Position numbers and translations under genes: made by a program
Shown: piece after piece, positions 63,789 to 64,000 of the stretch
How positions within the stretch are numbered: position 1 is the stretch's first letter
Layout: each line of letters opens with the position of its first letter
From: Polynucleobacter antarcticus
GTDB lineage: Bacteria; Pseudomonadota; Gammaproteobacteria; Burkholderiales; Burkholderiaceae
Reading direction: 5' to 3'
NCBI RefSeq assembly: GCF_013307245.1
Contig: NZ_CP028941.1
Coordinates: 1,116,001 to 1,180,000, forward strand
Length of the DNA: 64,000 nt
Notes under the pieces: model-generated
Databases searched by the model: none
Seen by the model: the letters and a program-made list of their open reading frames with translations, nothing else
What the model was told of the DNA's origin: nothing

Positions 63789-64000
63789 TTATTTGTAGAG
63801 CTTATATAAAGTATCTTCAAAGCTTTTCGCTAATATTGGTGCTACCTTATTTTCCTGCAACCACTCCAACATAGTCATTCTTGCCATCATCTGGGCATTG
63901 CCTAATGAGGAAATATTTTGAGCATCCTTAAAGAAATTTAGGGCGATAGATAAAGCCAAATCTTCAGTTGAATAGGGAATGGGACCACTCTCTAGCTTTG
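63789..64000 (-). CDS. Unknown protein, C-terminal part running off the window
   Basis: The frame is open on the minus strand from 64000 to TAA at 63791-63789. It encodes about 70 C-terminal residues (IPYSTEDLALSIALNFFKDA, MMARMTMLEWLQENKVAPIL, FEDTLYKLYK). The composition is helical and coding-like. No family recognised. The start lies beyond the window. Confidence 0.5.
   Translation of the reverse strand, partial: KLESGPIPYSTEDLALSIALNFFKDAQNISSLGNAQMMARMTMLEWLQENKVAPILAKSFEDTLYKLYK

Overview
The window looks like a chromosomal segment of a free-living betaproteobacterium of moderate GC, most likely Burkholderiaceae and plausibly Polynucleobacter. This is inferred from gene content: a Bug-type TctC receptor, the thiC-thiO-thiS-thiG-thiE order, a yqjD/yqjE/yqjK-like trio and a ParC with the HPHGDQ segment. 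It was not confirmed by any search.

Positions 1-29,500 are ordinary core genome. They hold the end of an XdhC gene, parE-parC, a CaiB/BaiF CoA-transferase with an MFS transporter and a 46-residue membrane protein, tRNA-Arg(CCT), a Nudix hydrolase, and a TPP riboswitch heading the thi operon, with a convergent thiD and tRNA-Asn(GTT). These are followed by a TctC receptor, a TPP enzyme, a FAH-family enzyme, a U32 (YegQ/TrhP-like) protein, an acyl-CoA ligase, a nucleosidase, apt, the yqj-like trio, an Smr protein, an amidase and an SAF-domain dehydrogenase.

Positions 29,780-50,480 are mobile. A TumE/TumA-like toxin-antitoxin pair precedes a candidate attachment region. A tyrosine integrase (+) then faces a long leftward block: AlpA-side control region, DUF1376 protein, small and large terminase, portal, scaffold-like protein, major capsid protein, holin and endolysin. 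No recognisable tail, connector or protease genes are present. The block carries an AbiE-like nucleotidyltransferase/HTH pair, an AAA ATPase plus RloB-like TOPRIM pair (AbiL/PARIS-like), and a lipoprotein/outer-membrane-protein module.

The most striking object is the large terminase gene. Its Walker B region is interrupted by a 332-residue intein, and the strand opposite the intein encodes a complete HNH endonuclease. The intein frame stays open across the whole antisense gene, so splicing element and nuclease are nested on opposite strands of the same DNA.

Positions 50,480-64,000 form a defence island: a GIY-YIG protein, a MerR-like/vWA pair with a palindromic operator array, a NERD-helicase, a HIT protein coupled to a probable modification-dependent HNH nuclease (sulfur-binding-like, EVE/SRA-like, HNH), and a type I restriction system whose hsdS is broken at a seven-A tract. 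The island ends in a truncated integrase, and the last gene runs off the window.
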